DNA of 64,000 nt, from assembly GCA_963845735.1 (NCBI GenBank), contig CAWJTR010000012.1:124001-188000 (forward strand), in the 5' to 3' direction. Below, one piece after another: positions 1-9,317 of this stretch (positions are counted from its first letter, which is position 1; each line of letters begins with the position of its first letter). The position numbers were made by a program, and so were the translations under genes. This stretch comes from AP-15 sp963845735 (lineage in GTDB: Bacteria > Pseudomonadota > Alphaproteobacteria > ATCC43930 > CGMCC-115725). Below the pieces are notes generated by a model. That model ran no database searches. It was not told where the DNA came from and worked only from the letters and a program-made list of their open reading frames with translations.

Positions 1-787
1 CGGGTGTCAGCGGCCGATGAATTTCGGGCGCGCGCTTCTCGCGGAAGGCGGCGACGCCTTCGGCGTTGTCCGCGGTCATGTGCAGCTGCGGCTGCACCAG
101 GCTCTCGATATCGAGATATTCGTCGAGGCTGGGGCCGACCGCGGCGTGAAACAGCTTTTTCGCCAGGCCGAGCGCAAAGGTCGGCGCCTCGGCGAGGTCG
201 GCCGCAAGCGCCTCGGTCTTGTCCATCAGCTGGTCGTCGTCGACGACATGGTTGACGAGCCCCAGCGCCAGCGCCTCCTCGGCCTCGACAAAGCGGGCTG
301 AAAACACCAGCTCCTTGGCCTTCGCCATACCCAGCCGGCGGGTCAAAAACCAGATGGCGCCGCCGTCGGGCGCCAAGCCGATGCGCCGGAAAATCTGCGA
401 AAACCGCGCGGTCTTCGACGCCACCACCAGATCGCAGGCGAGCGCGATGCTCCAGCCGATGCCAACCGCCGGACCGCGCACTGCGGCGATCACCGGCTTT
501 TCGATCGCGTGCAACGCGCGGATGAAGGTGTGGCCGCCCTGCTGCAGCCGTTGCCGCCCGCCGCGCAGATCATGATGCTGCCCGGCCATGCGGTCGACAT
601 CGGCGCCCGAGCAGAACCCCCTGCCCGCGCCGGTCACGATCACCACCCGAACCGCGTCGTCGTAGCGCAATCGGGCAAAGTACTCGCACAGGCTCTCGCG
701 CATCTCGACGCTGAGCGCATTCAGCTTTTCCGGGCGGTTCAGCACGACTTTGGCGACCGCACCCTCGACGGTCAGATCAACCGACAT
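1..787 (-). CDS. Enoyl-CoA hydratase/isomerase (crotonase), 3' end at window edge
   Basis: Translated from the ATG at 787 the minus strand gives a crotonase-fold protein: an early NRPEKLNALS stretch, the oxyanion-hole segment CSGADVDRM, then RGPAVGIGWSIALACDL. Family members hydrate or isomerise acyl-CoA thioesters in fatty-acid or aromatic-acid oxidation; the substrate cannot be read. A GGGGG tract about 8 nt upstream may be the ribosome site. The expected C-terminal ending (RAPEFIGR, stop at 7-9) is out of frame by one base: the run reads GAAATTC where GAATTC would restore it. As written, the frame runs off the window. I treat this as a likely one-base insertion. Confidence 0.85.
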   Translation of the reverse strand, partial: MSVDLTVEGAVAKVVLNRPEKLNALSVEMRESLCEYFARLRYDDAVRVVIVTGAGRGFCSGADVDRMAGQHHDLRGGRQRLQQGGHTFIRALHAIEKPVIAAVRGPAVGIGWSIALACDLVVASKTARFSQIFRRIGLAPDGGAIWFLTRRLGMAKAKELVFSARFVEAEEALALGLVNHVVDDDQLMDKTEALAADLAEAPTFALGLAKKLFHAAVGPSLDEYLDIESLVQPQLHMTADNAEGVAAFREKRAPEIHRPLTP

Positions 788-1131
788 TCGCCGACCCCCA
801 ATCAAATTCCACGCGAATTATACCGTCTCGACCCGGCGCTCCAACCCCGGCGGCGGCCGAGGTCTCACTCATTCCCGTTCCTCGGCCGTCTCGCCCGCGG
901 GGCTCTTTGACCACTCGCGGTCGCCGCGTTCGCTCCTTGGGCGCCGCGGTTCGGGTTGCTTTCACCCGCGCCAGCCGGCGCGCGCCCATCTCCGCTTCGA
1001 CCGCCGGCAGCAAGGCGGTCGGCATCGGTCCGCTGGGCCGGCGTCCCGGATTGCTGGAGCCGTTTGGCGTTCGTCCGAAGATTGGTGAGCGCGTCATCAG
1101 ACATCTCCGGCAGCTTGGTGATCAGATCCAT
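777..1131 (-). CDS. Small basic hypothetical protein, one-base frameshift
   Basis: Two overlapping minus frames join into one sensible protein. The first begins at 1131 with MDLITKLPEMSDDALTNLR, a short helical acidic start. The second continues as LLPAVEAEMGARRLARVK and a basic Lys/Arg/Pro-rich tail. The switch lies near 1010-1020 at a CC doublet, where removing one C restores the frame. The stop at 777-779 overlaps the start of the crotonase gene (787), suggesting co-transcription. I recognise the N-terminal pattern as a small conserved alphaproteobacterial protein but know no function. The exact C-terminus is uncertain because the other frame stops at 865. Confidence 0.5.
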
Positions 1132-1329
1132 GATGGCTTTCCTGGGCGCCCGGACCGGGTGCCCGCGAGAAGACGGCGCCCTTTAAGCCAGGCGAGGGGC
1201 AAATTTCGCCTCGAAAAGGCCGACCCCCGCGCCGTTCGGACCAGATCAAGCCGCCCAACCGACATCGACCTCAGGATATTAAATCCAATATAGTGACTGT
1301 GCGCCGCAGCGACCAGGAGGAAGCAAGCA

Positions 1330-1806
1330 ATGACCGCGATCAGCCAGCCCGACGACGGCCGCGCCGATAGCCGCAGGCCGAAGCTCGTCGGCATCAACCA
1401 CATCGCCCTCGAGGTCGGCGATATCGACCAAGCCCTTGCCTTTTACGGCAAGATCTTCGACTTCACCCTGCGCGCGAAAAGGCCGGGGAACGCCTTCATC
1501 GAGCTCGGCGATCAATTCATCAACCTGATGCAAAGCGGCGCCGAGCATCACGACTGGCGGCGCCATTTCGGCCTCGTCGTCGACGATCGCTCGCGGGTGC
1601 GCGCGCTCGTCGAGGCGGCGGGCGGCGAATTGCTGCCGGGACCTTTCCTCGACTTCCTCGATCCCTGGGGCAATCGGGTCGAAATCGTCGAATACCGCGA
1701 CATACAATTCACCAAGGCGCCTCACATCATGAATGCGATGGGGCTCGACGCCGGCAAGAGCGAAAAGGCTCTGCGCGAACTTGCCGACAAGGGCATGGCG
1801 CCCTAG
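1330..1806 (+). CDS. VOC-family (glyoxalase/dioxygenase fold) protein
   Basis: 158 aa with a single vicinal-oxygen-chelate module. It shows GINHIALEVGDIDQALAFY near the start, the typical first beta-alpha unit with a metal-ligand His, then FIELGDQFINLMQ, and ends with DPWGNRVEIVEYRD, the DPxGNxxE pattern that carries the last ligand Glu. VOC proteins are usually metal-dependent lyases, isomerases, extradiol dioxygenases or resistance proteins; substrate is not inferable. A strong AGGAGG sits about 9 nt upstream of the ATG. It stands alone on the plus strand between a minus-strand gene and the next plus gene. Confidence 0.85.
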   Translation: MTAISQPDDGRADSRRPKLVGINHIALEVGDIDQALAFYGKIFDFTLRAKRPGNAFIELGDQFINLMQSGAEHHDWRRHFGLVVDDRSRVRALVEAAGGELLPGPFLDFLDPWGNRVEIVEYRDIQFTKAPHIMNAMGLDAGKSEKALRELADKGMAP

Positions 1807-1866
1807 GGGCATGGGCCCCTAAGTGCAGGGCGGCCACGCCGCGCCGCCAAATCTTTCCGAGGAATC

Positions 1867-1932
1867 ATGCAGATCGCCAAGATCGCGGCCGCAGCGCTGA
1901 TCTCGGCGGCAATCGCTCGGGCCGGCGGCTGA
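1867..1932 (+). other. Possible 21-codon ORF resembling a bare signal peptide
   Basis: In the gap between the VOC gene and the next gene a 21-codon ORF starts at ATG 1867, preceded by GAGGA. It encodes MQIAKIAAAALISAAIARAG plus a final Gly and stop: a lysine then an Ala/Ile-rich hydrophobic run, i.e. a signal-peptide-like N-terminus with nothing after it. It could be a remnant of an exported protein, a tiny membrane peptide, or chance. Confidence 0.15.
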
Positions 1933-1999
1933 AAGCTTTGCACCATCAGGCATTCCCGGCATAGCATCTCAGGGTTTTCGACCAGCGGAGGAAACGACC

Positions 2000-2632
2000 A
2001 TGGCAAAGGGTCAATTGATCGCGGCATTCGACTTTTCGAACGTCGCCGAGGACGAGTTCAACGACTGGTACGACCTCGAACACATCCCGGAACGGCAGCG
2101 CGTGCCGGGTTTCCTGACCCTCCAGCGCTGGATCGGCGCGGACAACGCCAGGCAGTCGGTCGCCACCTACGATCTCGACAGCCTCGCCGTGCTGCAGAGC
2201 CCGGCCTACCGCGCGATCGGCGGCGAGAATTTGTCGGTCTGGTCAAAGCGGGTCACGGCAAAATGCCAGCGGCTGTTGCGCTTCGAAGGCGAGCAGATCC
2301 TGCCCGGTGACGCGGTCGCGCCGCAGAATGCGGGCGGTCTCCTGTTGGTCGGGATGACCCCGGCTCCGCAATATGAGACCGAGTTCAACGCCTGGTACGA
2401 CACCGAGCACGTCCCGGCGTTGTCACGCGTCCCGGGTGTGCTGAGCGCGCGGCGCTTTCGCGCGGCCGGAAACCCCAAATATGTCGCGCTCTACCATCTG
2501 ACTTCGCCCGATGTGGTCAGCGGCCCCGACTGGAAGCGCGCCAGCGAGTCGACGCCGATGCCCGAGCATGTGCGGCCGCACATTACCGACCGCCTGCGTC
2601 TCGTCTGCCGGAGCTATCGCCGCGCCTCCTGA
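2000..2632 (+). CDS. Tandem dimeric alpha/beta-barrel protein (two EthD-like repeats)
   Basis: 210 aa made of two similar halves. Each starts with a strand and then FNDWYDLEHIPER..VPGFL (first half) or FNAWYDTEHVPALSRVPGVL (second half, near residue 130). The WY-x-EH-x-P signature is typical of small ferredoxin-like barrels such as EthD or antibiotic-biosynthesis monooxygenase relatives that dimerise; here a duplication supplies both halves in one chain. No catalytic role is assignable. GGAGG lies about 9 nt before the ATG. The neighbouring VOC gene is co-oriented, and an EthD domain also occurs at 24.4 kb. Confidence 0.75.
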   Translation: MAKGQLIAAFDFSNVAEDEFNDWYDLEHIPERQRVPGFLTLQRWIGADNARQSVATYDLDSLAVLQSPAYRAIGGENLSVWSKRVTAKCQRLLRFEGEQILPGDAVAPQNAGGLLLVGMTPAPQYETEFNAWYDTEHVPALSRVPGVLSARRFRAAGNPKYVALYHLTSPDVVSGPDWKRASESTPMPEHVRPHITDRLRLVCRSYRRAS

Positions 2633-2645
2633 GCAAGGAGCCTCG

Positions 2646-3832
2646 TCAGCCTGGTTCGGGAAGAGTGAACCGGTCGGCGAACAACCGATTGACCATCACG
2701 TCGCCGATAAGCGGCGCGTCCAGCAGCCGGGTCATGATGTTCCGGACAAACAGCCCCAAACGCGTTTTGGGCGCGAACTGGCGGGCGAACCTGGCGGCCT
2801 CGTGCTGTTTGCGCTCTATGAACGGCTTGAAGCGGTCCTGATAGGCGGGGTAGGCGATCCGAAAATCCCCACCCGCCCGCTTTAGTTCGCCGGCGAGGAG
2901 ATAGGCACTCGCCATGGCGAAGGCCGCCCCTTGGCCGGCCAGCAACGACGGAGAGAAAGCGGCGTCACCGATCAGAGCGAGCCGACCGCGGTGCCAACGG
3001 TCCATGCGGATCTGGCTCACCGCGTCGAAATAGAGCTCCTCGGTCTGATCGAGCGCCTGCAGGATCGCTGGGCATTCCCAGCCGGCATGATCGAAGATTT
3101 GGTGGAGAGCCCGCTTCTGCGCCGCAGTGTCGTGGCGGCCGACCGCAGGCCAGTCCGTTGCCGCAAAAATCAAAAAAACACCGTGCGTCCGTCGCGCAGC
3201 GCGAAGCGAGCGACCTGCTTTCCGGGCTCGCAATAGGCGACATAAGCGCCCTCATCACGGTGCGGGTAGCCATTCGCCACGAACGAAGCAGCGCCATAAC
3301 CGAGATAGGCTTCAAAGCTCGACTCCGGCCCGAATCCCAACCTGCGCACGGCCGAATGGAGGCCGTCGGCGCCGATGACAAGGTCGAAATGGCGAGATGA
3401 CGCGTGGGCGAAGTCTACGGTAATGCCGTTCCCGTCTTCGTTGAGCGCACAGACCTCGTCGCCGAAAAGGGTTTCGACCCGCCCCTCGACGGCGCCGGAA
3501 ATCTGCTGCGCGAGATCGCCGCGAAGAATGCTCAAGAAACGATCGTTCAGCGCACGACCAAAGCTCTGCGTGCCAAAGCCCGCAATTCGCCTCGCTGAGG
3601 CATCGACGATCCGGACCTCGCGCAGTTTGTAGCCGGCGCGCAGCAACGGCGGAATGAGGTGCATTCGTTCCGCGACCTCGTAACCCACTCCCCAGAAATC
3701 GATAACAAAGCCGTCCGTACGGAGGATGGGCGCACGCTCGATCAGCACGGGGGTGAAGCCATAGATCGAAAGCCAGTAGGCCAGGGTCGGGCCGGCGATC
3801 CCCGCACCGGAGATCAGAACGGTCTTGTCTAT
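2646..3832 (-). CDS. FAD-dependent aromatic monooxygenase (UbiH/PHBH type), frameshifted, ATA at expected start
   Basis: Class A flavin monooxygenase using NAD(P)H and FAD. The N-terminus carries VLISGAGIAG (FAD Rossmann fold), the middle has DLVIGADGLHSAVR (the DG motif) and the C-terminal part has RLALIGDAAFSPSLLAGQG (second FAD GD motif). Two collinear frames meet at a run of seven A (3172-3178; T7 in the gene); one more T restores the frame, so a homopolymer deletion is likely. The ORF has no ATG, GTG or TTG ahead of the FAD motif: the codon at ideal distance (8 nt) from a perfect AGGAGG is ATA at 3832. Substrate unknown; the only close co-oriented genes are the downstream crotonase region. 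Confidence 0.8.
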
Positions 3833-3911
3833 CGCGAAATCCTCCTCGGTGCGGCTTCTTTCCTAATCCGGTGCGGTCGATATAGTTCCAGCTGGGATCA
3901 GGAGCAGCAGG

Positions 3912-4635
3912 ATGCGGTACGAACTCTACTACTGGTCGTCGATCCAGGGACGCGGGGAATTTGTCCGGCTGGCGCTGGAAGAGGCCGGCGCCGACTATGT
4001 CGATGTCGCGCGGCAGCCGGGCGGCGAAGCCGAGATGATGCGCCTGCTGGACGGCGAAGAGATCGCCCGTCCGTCCTTTGCTCCACCCTTTCTGAAGGCG
4101 GGGGCGTTGCTGATCGGGCAAACCGCCAACATCCTGTTCTATCTCGGGCGGTCAGCTTGGCTTGGCGCCTGCGGCCGAGGCCGGCCGGCTGTGGGCGCAT
4201 CAGCTGCAATTGACGATCGCCGATTTCGTCGACGAGGCGCACGACACTCACCACCCGATCGCCGGCAGCCTCTATTACGAGGATCAGCGCAAGGAGGCCC
4301 TGGCTCGCGCCGCCGATTTTCGGCGAACGCGGATGCCGAAATATTTCGGCTATTTCGAACGGATCCTGTCCCGCAACAACGCGCGCGGCGGGCATCTTGT
4401 CGGAGCGCGGCTGAGCTATCCCGATCTATCGCTGTTCCAGATCGTGGCGGGGCTGCGCTACGCCTTCCCCAAGGCGATGGCCGGGCTCGAACCAAAATAT
4501 CCGCGGGTCGTCGCGTCGCACGACCGGATCGCCGCCCGCCCGCGCATCGCCGCCTATCTCGCCTCGGACCGCCGCATCCCGTTCAACCAGCACGGCATCT
4601 TCCGCCACTACCCCGAACTCGACGGCGACTCTTAA
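3912..4635 (+). CDS. Glutathione S-transferase family protein, frameshifted
   Basis: The N-terminal thioredoxin-like domain reads YELYYWSSIQGRGEFVRLAL with Tyr/Ser residues where the GSH-activating residue lies, and PPFLKAGALLIGQTANILFYL, the cis-Pro and GSH-binding region of GSTs. The helical C-terminal domain continues in another frame from about 4150 (QLGLAPAAEAGRLWAHQLQL) to the TAA at 4633. Removing one C near 4150 joins them into about 240 aa, the normal GST length. AGGAG lies upstream of the ATG. Divergent from the FAD monooxygenase with about 80 bp between starts. A detoxification or isomerase role is possible but not shown. Confidence 0.8.
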
Positions 4636-5444
4636 CTTCGCCGCCGTTCCTGCCGCGCCATCAGCCAGAAGGCCAGCGCCACCAGCACGAAGACCACGGC
4701 CAGAAACAAACTGGCGAGCGCGTTGACCTCGGGGCTGACGCCGAGGCGGACGCTTGAAAACACCGCCATCGGCAGGGTCGTTGCCGACGGGCCGGTGACA
4801 AAGCTGGCGACGACGAGGTCGTCGAGCGACAAAGTGAAGGCGAGCAGCCACCCCGACACCAGCGCCGGGCTGATCCCCGGCAGGGTGATCCGCGCCAGCA
4901 CCGTCCACGGCCGCGCGCCGAGATCGAGTGCGGCCTCTTCCAAGGTGCGGTCGAACGCCGCGAGCCGGGCGCGCACCAGCACCGCGACAAACGAGGCGCC
5001 GAACGTCGCATGCGCGATCGTGATCGTCATGACGCCACGGCCGTGCGGCCAGCCGATCCATTGCTCGCAGGCGACAAACAGCAGCAATAGCGACAGGCCG
5101 AGGATCACCTCCGGCACGACCAGCGGCGCCAGCAGCGCGAAACCGAACAAGGCTCGGCCGGGAAACCGGGAAAATCGCGCCATCGCAAAGCCAGCGAGGG
5201 CGCCGAGAATTAGCGCCAGGGTCGCCGCCATCGTCGCGACTTCGAGGCTTGTCGCCGCTGCGGCGCGAAACCCCTCGTCGGCCGCCAGCGCGCCGTACCA
5301 GTGGACCGAGAACCCGGCCCACACGGCGACGAGCCGCGACTGGTTGAACGAATACAGCACTAACAGAACAATCGGCGCGTAGAGAAAGGCAAACCCAAAC
5401 AGCAGCGTGCCGGCGCGGAACGCGGTAGTTTCTGGACGGGTCAC
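4632..5444 (-). CDS. potI: Putrescine/spermidine ABC transporter permease (PotI/PotC type)
   Basis: About 270 aa inner-membrane permease with six predicted hydrophobic segments. The cytoplasmic EAA loop is EEAALDLGARPWTVLARITL, the ATPase contact. The C-terminal half has SLDDLVVASFVTGP, a hallmark of the PotC/PotI branch. The GTG start at 5444 overlaps the upstream permease stop as GTGA, so translation is coupled. It is last in a four-gene operon read leftwards. I call putrescine rather than spermidine from the binding protein's type; the substrate is not proven. Confidence 0.9.
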   Translation of the reverse strand: MTRPETTAFRAGTLLFGFAFLYAPIVLLVLYSFNQSRLVAVWAGFSVHWYGALAADEGFRAAAATSLEVATMAATLALILGALAGFAMARFSRFPGRALFGFALLAPLVVPEVILGLSLLLLFVACEQWIGWPHGRGVMTITIAHATFGASFVAVLVRARLAAFDRTLEEAALDLGARPWTVLARITLPGISPALVSGWLLAFTLSLDDLVVASFVTGPSATTLPMAVFSSVRLGVSPEVNALASLFLAVVFVLVALAFWLMARQERRRS

Positions 5445-6328
5445 GCCGCCTGCTCCCGGTCGAGGAAGCGCTGGGCGCACAGGATCGGGACAGCCAAGGC
5501 CACGACCAAGACCACCGTGACCGCGGCGGCCACCGGCCAGTCATGGTTCTCAAAAAACTCGTCCCACAGCACTTTGCCGATCATCAGGGTATTGGGGCCG
5601 CCGAGCAGGTCGGGGATCACGAATTCGCCGATCGCCGGCACCAACACCAACAGGCAGCCCGCGGCGATCCCCGGCATCGACAATGGCAGGGTCACACCCA
5701 GAAACGCGCGCCAGGGCCGTGCGCCGAGATCGGCCGCCGCCTCGGTCAGGCTTTCGTCGAGCGCCGACAGGCTGCCGTAGATCGGCAGGATCATGAACGG
5801 CAGGTAGGAATAGACGAGGCCGAGCTCGACCGAAAAGCCGTTGTTGAGCAATGGCAATGGCGCTTTGATCAGCCCGGCCGTCAGCAGCAGCCGATTCAGC
5901 AGACCGTTGGGCTCCAGGATCGCGATCCAGGCATAAACCCGGATCAGAAAGCTGGTCCAGAACGGCAGCACAACCAGGAACAGCAATAGCTGGCGCCAAG
6001 CCGTCGGGGCGCGCGCGATCGCATGCGCGATCGGATAGCCGAGGACCAGGCACAAGCCTGTCGCCAGCGCGGCATAACCAAGTGAGCCCAGATAGGCGCG
6101 CAGATAGAGATCGTCGCCGGCAAGCAGCGCGAAATTCGACAAGGTTGCGTGCCATCGCAGATCCCCGCCATGGCTGGTGATCAGCGGGGTATAGGGCGGT
6201 ATCCCGATCGCGCTATGGGCCAGGCTGATCTTCAGCACGATCAACATCGGCAGCAGAAAGAACAGCGCGAACCAAACAAACGGCGCCCCGATCAGCACCA
6301 GCCGCCCGAACCGCCCGATCCCGATCAT
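5441..6328 (-). CDS. potH: Putrescine/spermidine ABC transporter permease (PotH/PotB type)
   Basis: About 295 aa membrane protein, third gene of the operon. An N-terminal transmembrane helix (FVWFALFFLLPMLIVLKISL) is followed by a long periplasmic segment and the permease core; the EAA loop is TEAAADLGARPWRAFLGVTL and IGEFVIPDLLGGP follows, characteristic of PotB/PotH. I chose the ATG at 6328 because its ATGA overlaps the ATPase stop, fitting the tight spacing in the operon; an upstream in-frame ATG (6370) would add 14 mostly Arg residues. Confidence 0.9.
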   Translation of the reverse strand: MIGIGRFGRLVLIGAPFVWFALFFLLPMLIVLKISLAHSAIGIPPYTPLITSHGGDLRWHATLSNFALLAGDDLYLRAYLGSLGYAALATGLCLVLGYPIAHAIARAPTAWRQLLLFLVVLPFWTSFLIRVYAWIAILEPNGLLNRLLLTAGLIKAPLPLLNNGFSVELGLVYSYLPFMILPIYGSLSALDESLTEAAADLGARPWRAFLGVTLPLSMPGIAAGCLLVLVPAIGEFVIPDLLGGPNTLMIGKVLWDEFFENHDWPVAAAVTVVLVVALAVPILCAQRFLDREQAA

Positions 6329-7393
6329 CGGGCGATCGCGACGGCGTCTTCGGGCCTCCAACTCGCCCATACCACCGTGCCGCGGCCCACCCCGCCGGCG
6401 GCTGCGCTCGCCACCTGCGCTTTCAGCAGCCTTCCAGGCTCTGCGGAGAGATAGACAAGCGAGACCGGCCCCTGGTAGTCGATCGAGGCGACCGTCGCTC
6501 TGACCGCGAAACCCGCCGGCCGCGCGCGCGACAGAACCAGCTTTTCCGGGCGCAAAACCAGCACGAGGTCTGCCCCCGCTGCCGCATCGCCACCGCGTGG
6601 CAGCGGGATCGGCTGGTCGAAACCCGCGACGTTGAGGGACGGGCCGTGGGGCCCGGCGATCAACTCGCCCTCGAACAGATTCACCTCGCCGACGAAACCG
6701 GCGACAAACCGCGAATTCGGCCGCTCGTAGATCTCGGCCGGCGTGCCGATCTGGATGACACGCCCTTCATTCATCACGGCGATGCGCGAGGCCATGCCGA
6801 GCGCCTCCTCCTGGTCGTGGGTGACAACCAGGAACGTGATTCCGACCCGTTCCTGGATGCCGATCAGCTCGCGCCGGGTTTCGTCGCGCAATTTGCGGTC
6901 GAGCGCGGCCAGAGGCTCGTCGAGCAGCAGCAGCTTGGGCATCTTGGCGAGCGCCCGCGCCAACGCCACGCGCTGGCGCTGGCCGCCGGAAAGCTGGTAT
7001 GGCCGCCGCTGCGCGTAATCCGACATCTGGACCAAGGCCAACATCTCATCGACGCGCGCGTTGCGGCGGCGACGGTCCATCCGCTCCTGGCGCAGGCCAA
7101 ACGCAATGTTGGCGGCGACGTCCATATGCGGGAACAGCGCATAGGACTGAAACATCATGTTGACCGGCCGCGCATAGGGCGGCAGCGCGGTGACATCGAC
7201 CCCGTCGATGACGATCCGGCCGCTGTCGGGCGTTTCCAGACCGGCGACTGATCCGCAGCAAGGTCGTCTTGCCGCAACCCGACGGCCCGAGCAGCGCAAA
7301 CAGCGCGCCGCGCTCGATCGTCAGCGAGACGTCGTCAACCGCTGCGACGGCCCCGAAACGCTTGCACGCGCGCGCGACTTCGAGCAGCGGCAT
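6325..7393 (-). CDS. potG: Putrescine/spermidine ABC transporter ATPase (PotG/PotA type), frameshifted
   Basis: ATP-binding subunit energising uptake. It has Walker A GPSGCGKTTLLR, Q-loop FQSYALFPHMD, signature LSGGQRQRVALARAL, Walker B LLLLDEPLAALD and a C-terminal TOBE region (LVLRPEKLVLSRARPAGF). The start ATG (7393) is 7 nt after the binding-protein stop. The frame breaks near 7253 just after Walker A: one extra base in ATCAGTCGCC separates LLRI from VAGLETPDSG. With it removed the protein is about 355 aa, the normal size. All other motifs are intact, so a consensus error is more likely than a true mutation. Confidence 0.88.
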
Positions 7394-7400
7394 GCCGCGA

Positions 7401-8513
7401 TCATTCGCCCGATTTGAGCCGCGTCCAGGCGCGGGTGCGCGCCCGCTCATATTCCGCCGGCGCCGGCAGATCGACAAAAAACCGGCGGCGGACAGATGCG
7501 GGCGGGTAGACCGCGGGATCGTCGCGGATCGCGGGCTTGACCAGCAAGGTGCCCGGCAAATTCGGGTTCGGGTACGAGACCGCGTCGCTGATGTCGGCGA
7601 TTACTTGGGGGCGCAGCAGGTAATCGATAAAGCGCAGCGCGTTCTGCGGATGCGGCGCATCGGCCGGGATCCCCAGCATGTCGACCGACATCTGCGCGCC
7701 TTCCTTCGGGATCTCGAACGCGATCGCCTCCCCATTCTTGGCCTCGCGTGCACGGTTGCGGGCGATCAGGACATCGCCCGAATAACCGAGCGACAGGCAC
7801 AGATCGCCGTTGGCGAGATCGTTGATGTACTCCGAGGAATGGAACTTGCGGATGTAGGGGCGGATCTTTTCGAGGGCGGCGAATGCTTTATCGAGGTCGC
7901 CCAGATCGCGGCTCTTGGGGTCGAGCCCGAGATAGGCGAGCGTCGCCGGAAACACCTCTTGCGGGGTGTCGAGCAGAGAGATCCCGCAACCGGCGAGCTT
8001 CTTTGCGTTCGCCGGGTCGAACAGCAACGCCCAACTATCCAATGGCGCGGCGTCGCCGAGCGCTGCATGGACCATCGTTTTGTTATAGCCTAGCCCGGTG
8101 ACGCTCCACAGATAGGGCACGCCATGCGCGTTGCCCGGATCGGCGGCGGCGACCAGTTTGAGGATGCTCGGGTCGAGGTTTTTCCAGTTGGGCAGCGCTG
8201 CCTTGTCGAGCGTCTTGTAGACCCCGGCGGCGATCTGCCGGGCCATGAACGGGCTGGCCGAAGGAACCACTATGTCATAGCCGGATCCGCCGGCGAGCAG
8301 TTTTGCTTCGAGCACCTCGTTCCCGTCGTAAACGTCATAGGTGACCTTGATCCCGGTTTCTGCTTCGAATTTCGCGATCGTGTCGGGCGCGATGTAATCC
8401 GACCAGTTGTAGACGTTGAGCCGCGGCTCTTCGGCGGCGGCGAAGCGCGGAACTCCGCCGACCGCCGCCATCGCGAGGATCAGAATCGAGCCTGCGATCA
8501 TGGCAATTCTCAT
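7401..8513 (-). CDS. potF: Putrescine-binding periplasmic protein (PotF/PotD type)
   Basis: 370 aa with an N-terminal signal peptide (MRIAMIAGSILILAMAAVGG, cleavage probably after FAAAEE). The mature protein starts LNVYNWSDYIAPDTIAKFE, the diagnostic start of PotD/PotF solute-binding proteins, and contains VVPSASPFMARQIAAGVYK and the hinge motif VPYLWSVTGLGYN. It captures polyamine in the periplasm and delivers it to the permeases encoded downstream. First gene of the operon; order binding protein, ATPase, permease, permease matches potFGHI of enterobacteria. Confidence 0.92.
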   Translation of the reverse strand: MRIAMIAGSILILAMAAVGGVPRFAAAEEPRLNVYNWSDYIAPDTIAKFEAETGIKVTYDVYDGNEVLEAKLLAGGSGYDIVVPSASPFMARQIAAGVYKTLDKAALPNWKNLDPSILKLVAAADPGNAHGVPYLWSVTGLGYNKTMVHAALGDAAPLDSWALLFDPANAKKLAGCGISLLDTPQEVFPATLAYLGLDPKSRDLGDLDKAFAALEKIRPYIRKFHSSEYINDLANGDLCLSLGYSGDVLIARNRAREAKNGEAIAFEIPKEGAQMSVDMLGIPADAPHPQNALRFIDYLLRPQVIADISDAVSYPNPNLPGTLLVKPAIRDDPAVYPPASVRRRFFVDLPAPAEYERARTRAWTRLKSGE

Positions 8514-8629
8514 TCGCGCGCCATATCACGGTCGCGCCGTCCATTGTCAATGGCCGCGGAAAGCGAGGTGCCCGGCCGGGCGATCGAATGCTAGACTCAG
8601 CCTTTTGCGGAATCGAGAGGTCAGCGACG

Positions 8630-9244
8630 ATGACGGTGTTTCATCTGGTGCGGCACGGCGAGCACGTCCTGGCCGGTCGGGTGCTTGCTGGGCGCACGCC
8701 CGGGGTCGGACTGTCCGCGCGGGGCCGCGGCGAAATCGCCGCGGTCGCCGAGCGTTTTGCCGGCGACGCCATCACGGCGCTCTATTCGAGCCCGCTGCAG
8801 CGCACCAAGGAAACGGCCGAGATCCTGTCCGCCCGGCTCGCTCTGCCGGTCTGCTATCGCGAAGACGTGATGGAGCTGGATTTCGGCGAGTGGACCGGGC
8901 TGACCTTCGACCAGGTCCGCGCGGACGAGCGCTGGGAATTGTGGCGAGCCTGCCGCAGCATTGCTGCCGTGCCCGGAGGCGAAAGCATGCGCCAAGTCCA
9001 GGACCGGGCCGTCGGCGCCTTGCTCGATCTGCACCGCACCCACCGCGACGCAACCGTGGTCATCGTCAGCCACGGCGACGTGATCCGCGCGGCGGTGCTG
9101 TTTGCGCTCGGGATGCCGATCGATTCCTATTCCCGGATCGAAATCGGCCTTGCTTCAGTCAGCACGATCCGCATCGACGATACCGGGATCCGTGTGTCGG
9201 TGCTCAACGAGCGACCTCGGCTTGCGGCGCTAGTTACTGCCTAG
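8630..9244 (+). CDS. Histidine phosphatase family protein (phosphoglycerate-mutase fold)
   Basis: About 204 aa. LVRHGEH near residue 6 holds the catalytic phospho-His (RHG), YSSPLQRTKETAE follows with the second Arg, ELDFGEWTGLTFD carries the acid loop, and VIVSHGDVIRAAV supplies the second catalytic His. It belongs to the CobC/PhoE-like branch 2,3-dPGM phosphatases; the substrate (a phosphosugar, cobalamin precursor or other) is not evident. I took the ATG at 8630 because GAGAGG lies about 10 nt upstream and the protein then begins at the first strand; an upstream ATG at 8588 adds 14 residues. It diverges from potF. Confidence 0.88.
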   Translation: MTVFHLVRHGEHVLAGRVLAGRTPGVGLSARGRGEIAAVAERFAGDAITALYSSPLQRTKETAEILSARLALPVCYREDVMELDFGEWTGLTFDQVRADERWELWRACRSIAAVPGGESMRQVQDRAVGALLDLHRTHRDATVVIVSHGDVIRAAVLFALGMPIDSYSRIEIGLASVSTIRIDDTGIRVSVLNERPRLAALVTA

Positions 9245-9317
9245 GGAGAATTCCGAGCCGATTTATTATCAGCCCCGCGAAGGGCTGTCCGGAACCTGCC
9301 TCCCGCTGCAATAAGGG

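Noticed and set aside
3172..3178. A7 tract in the FAD monooxygenase as a phase-variation switch
   Set aside because: Single-base indels are widespread in this window, including in hemC, so a sequence error is the simpler explanation.
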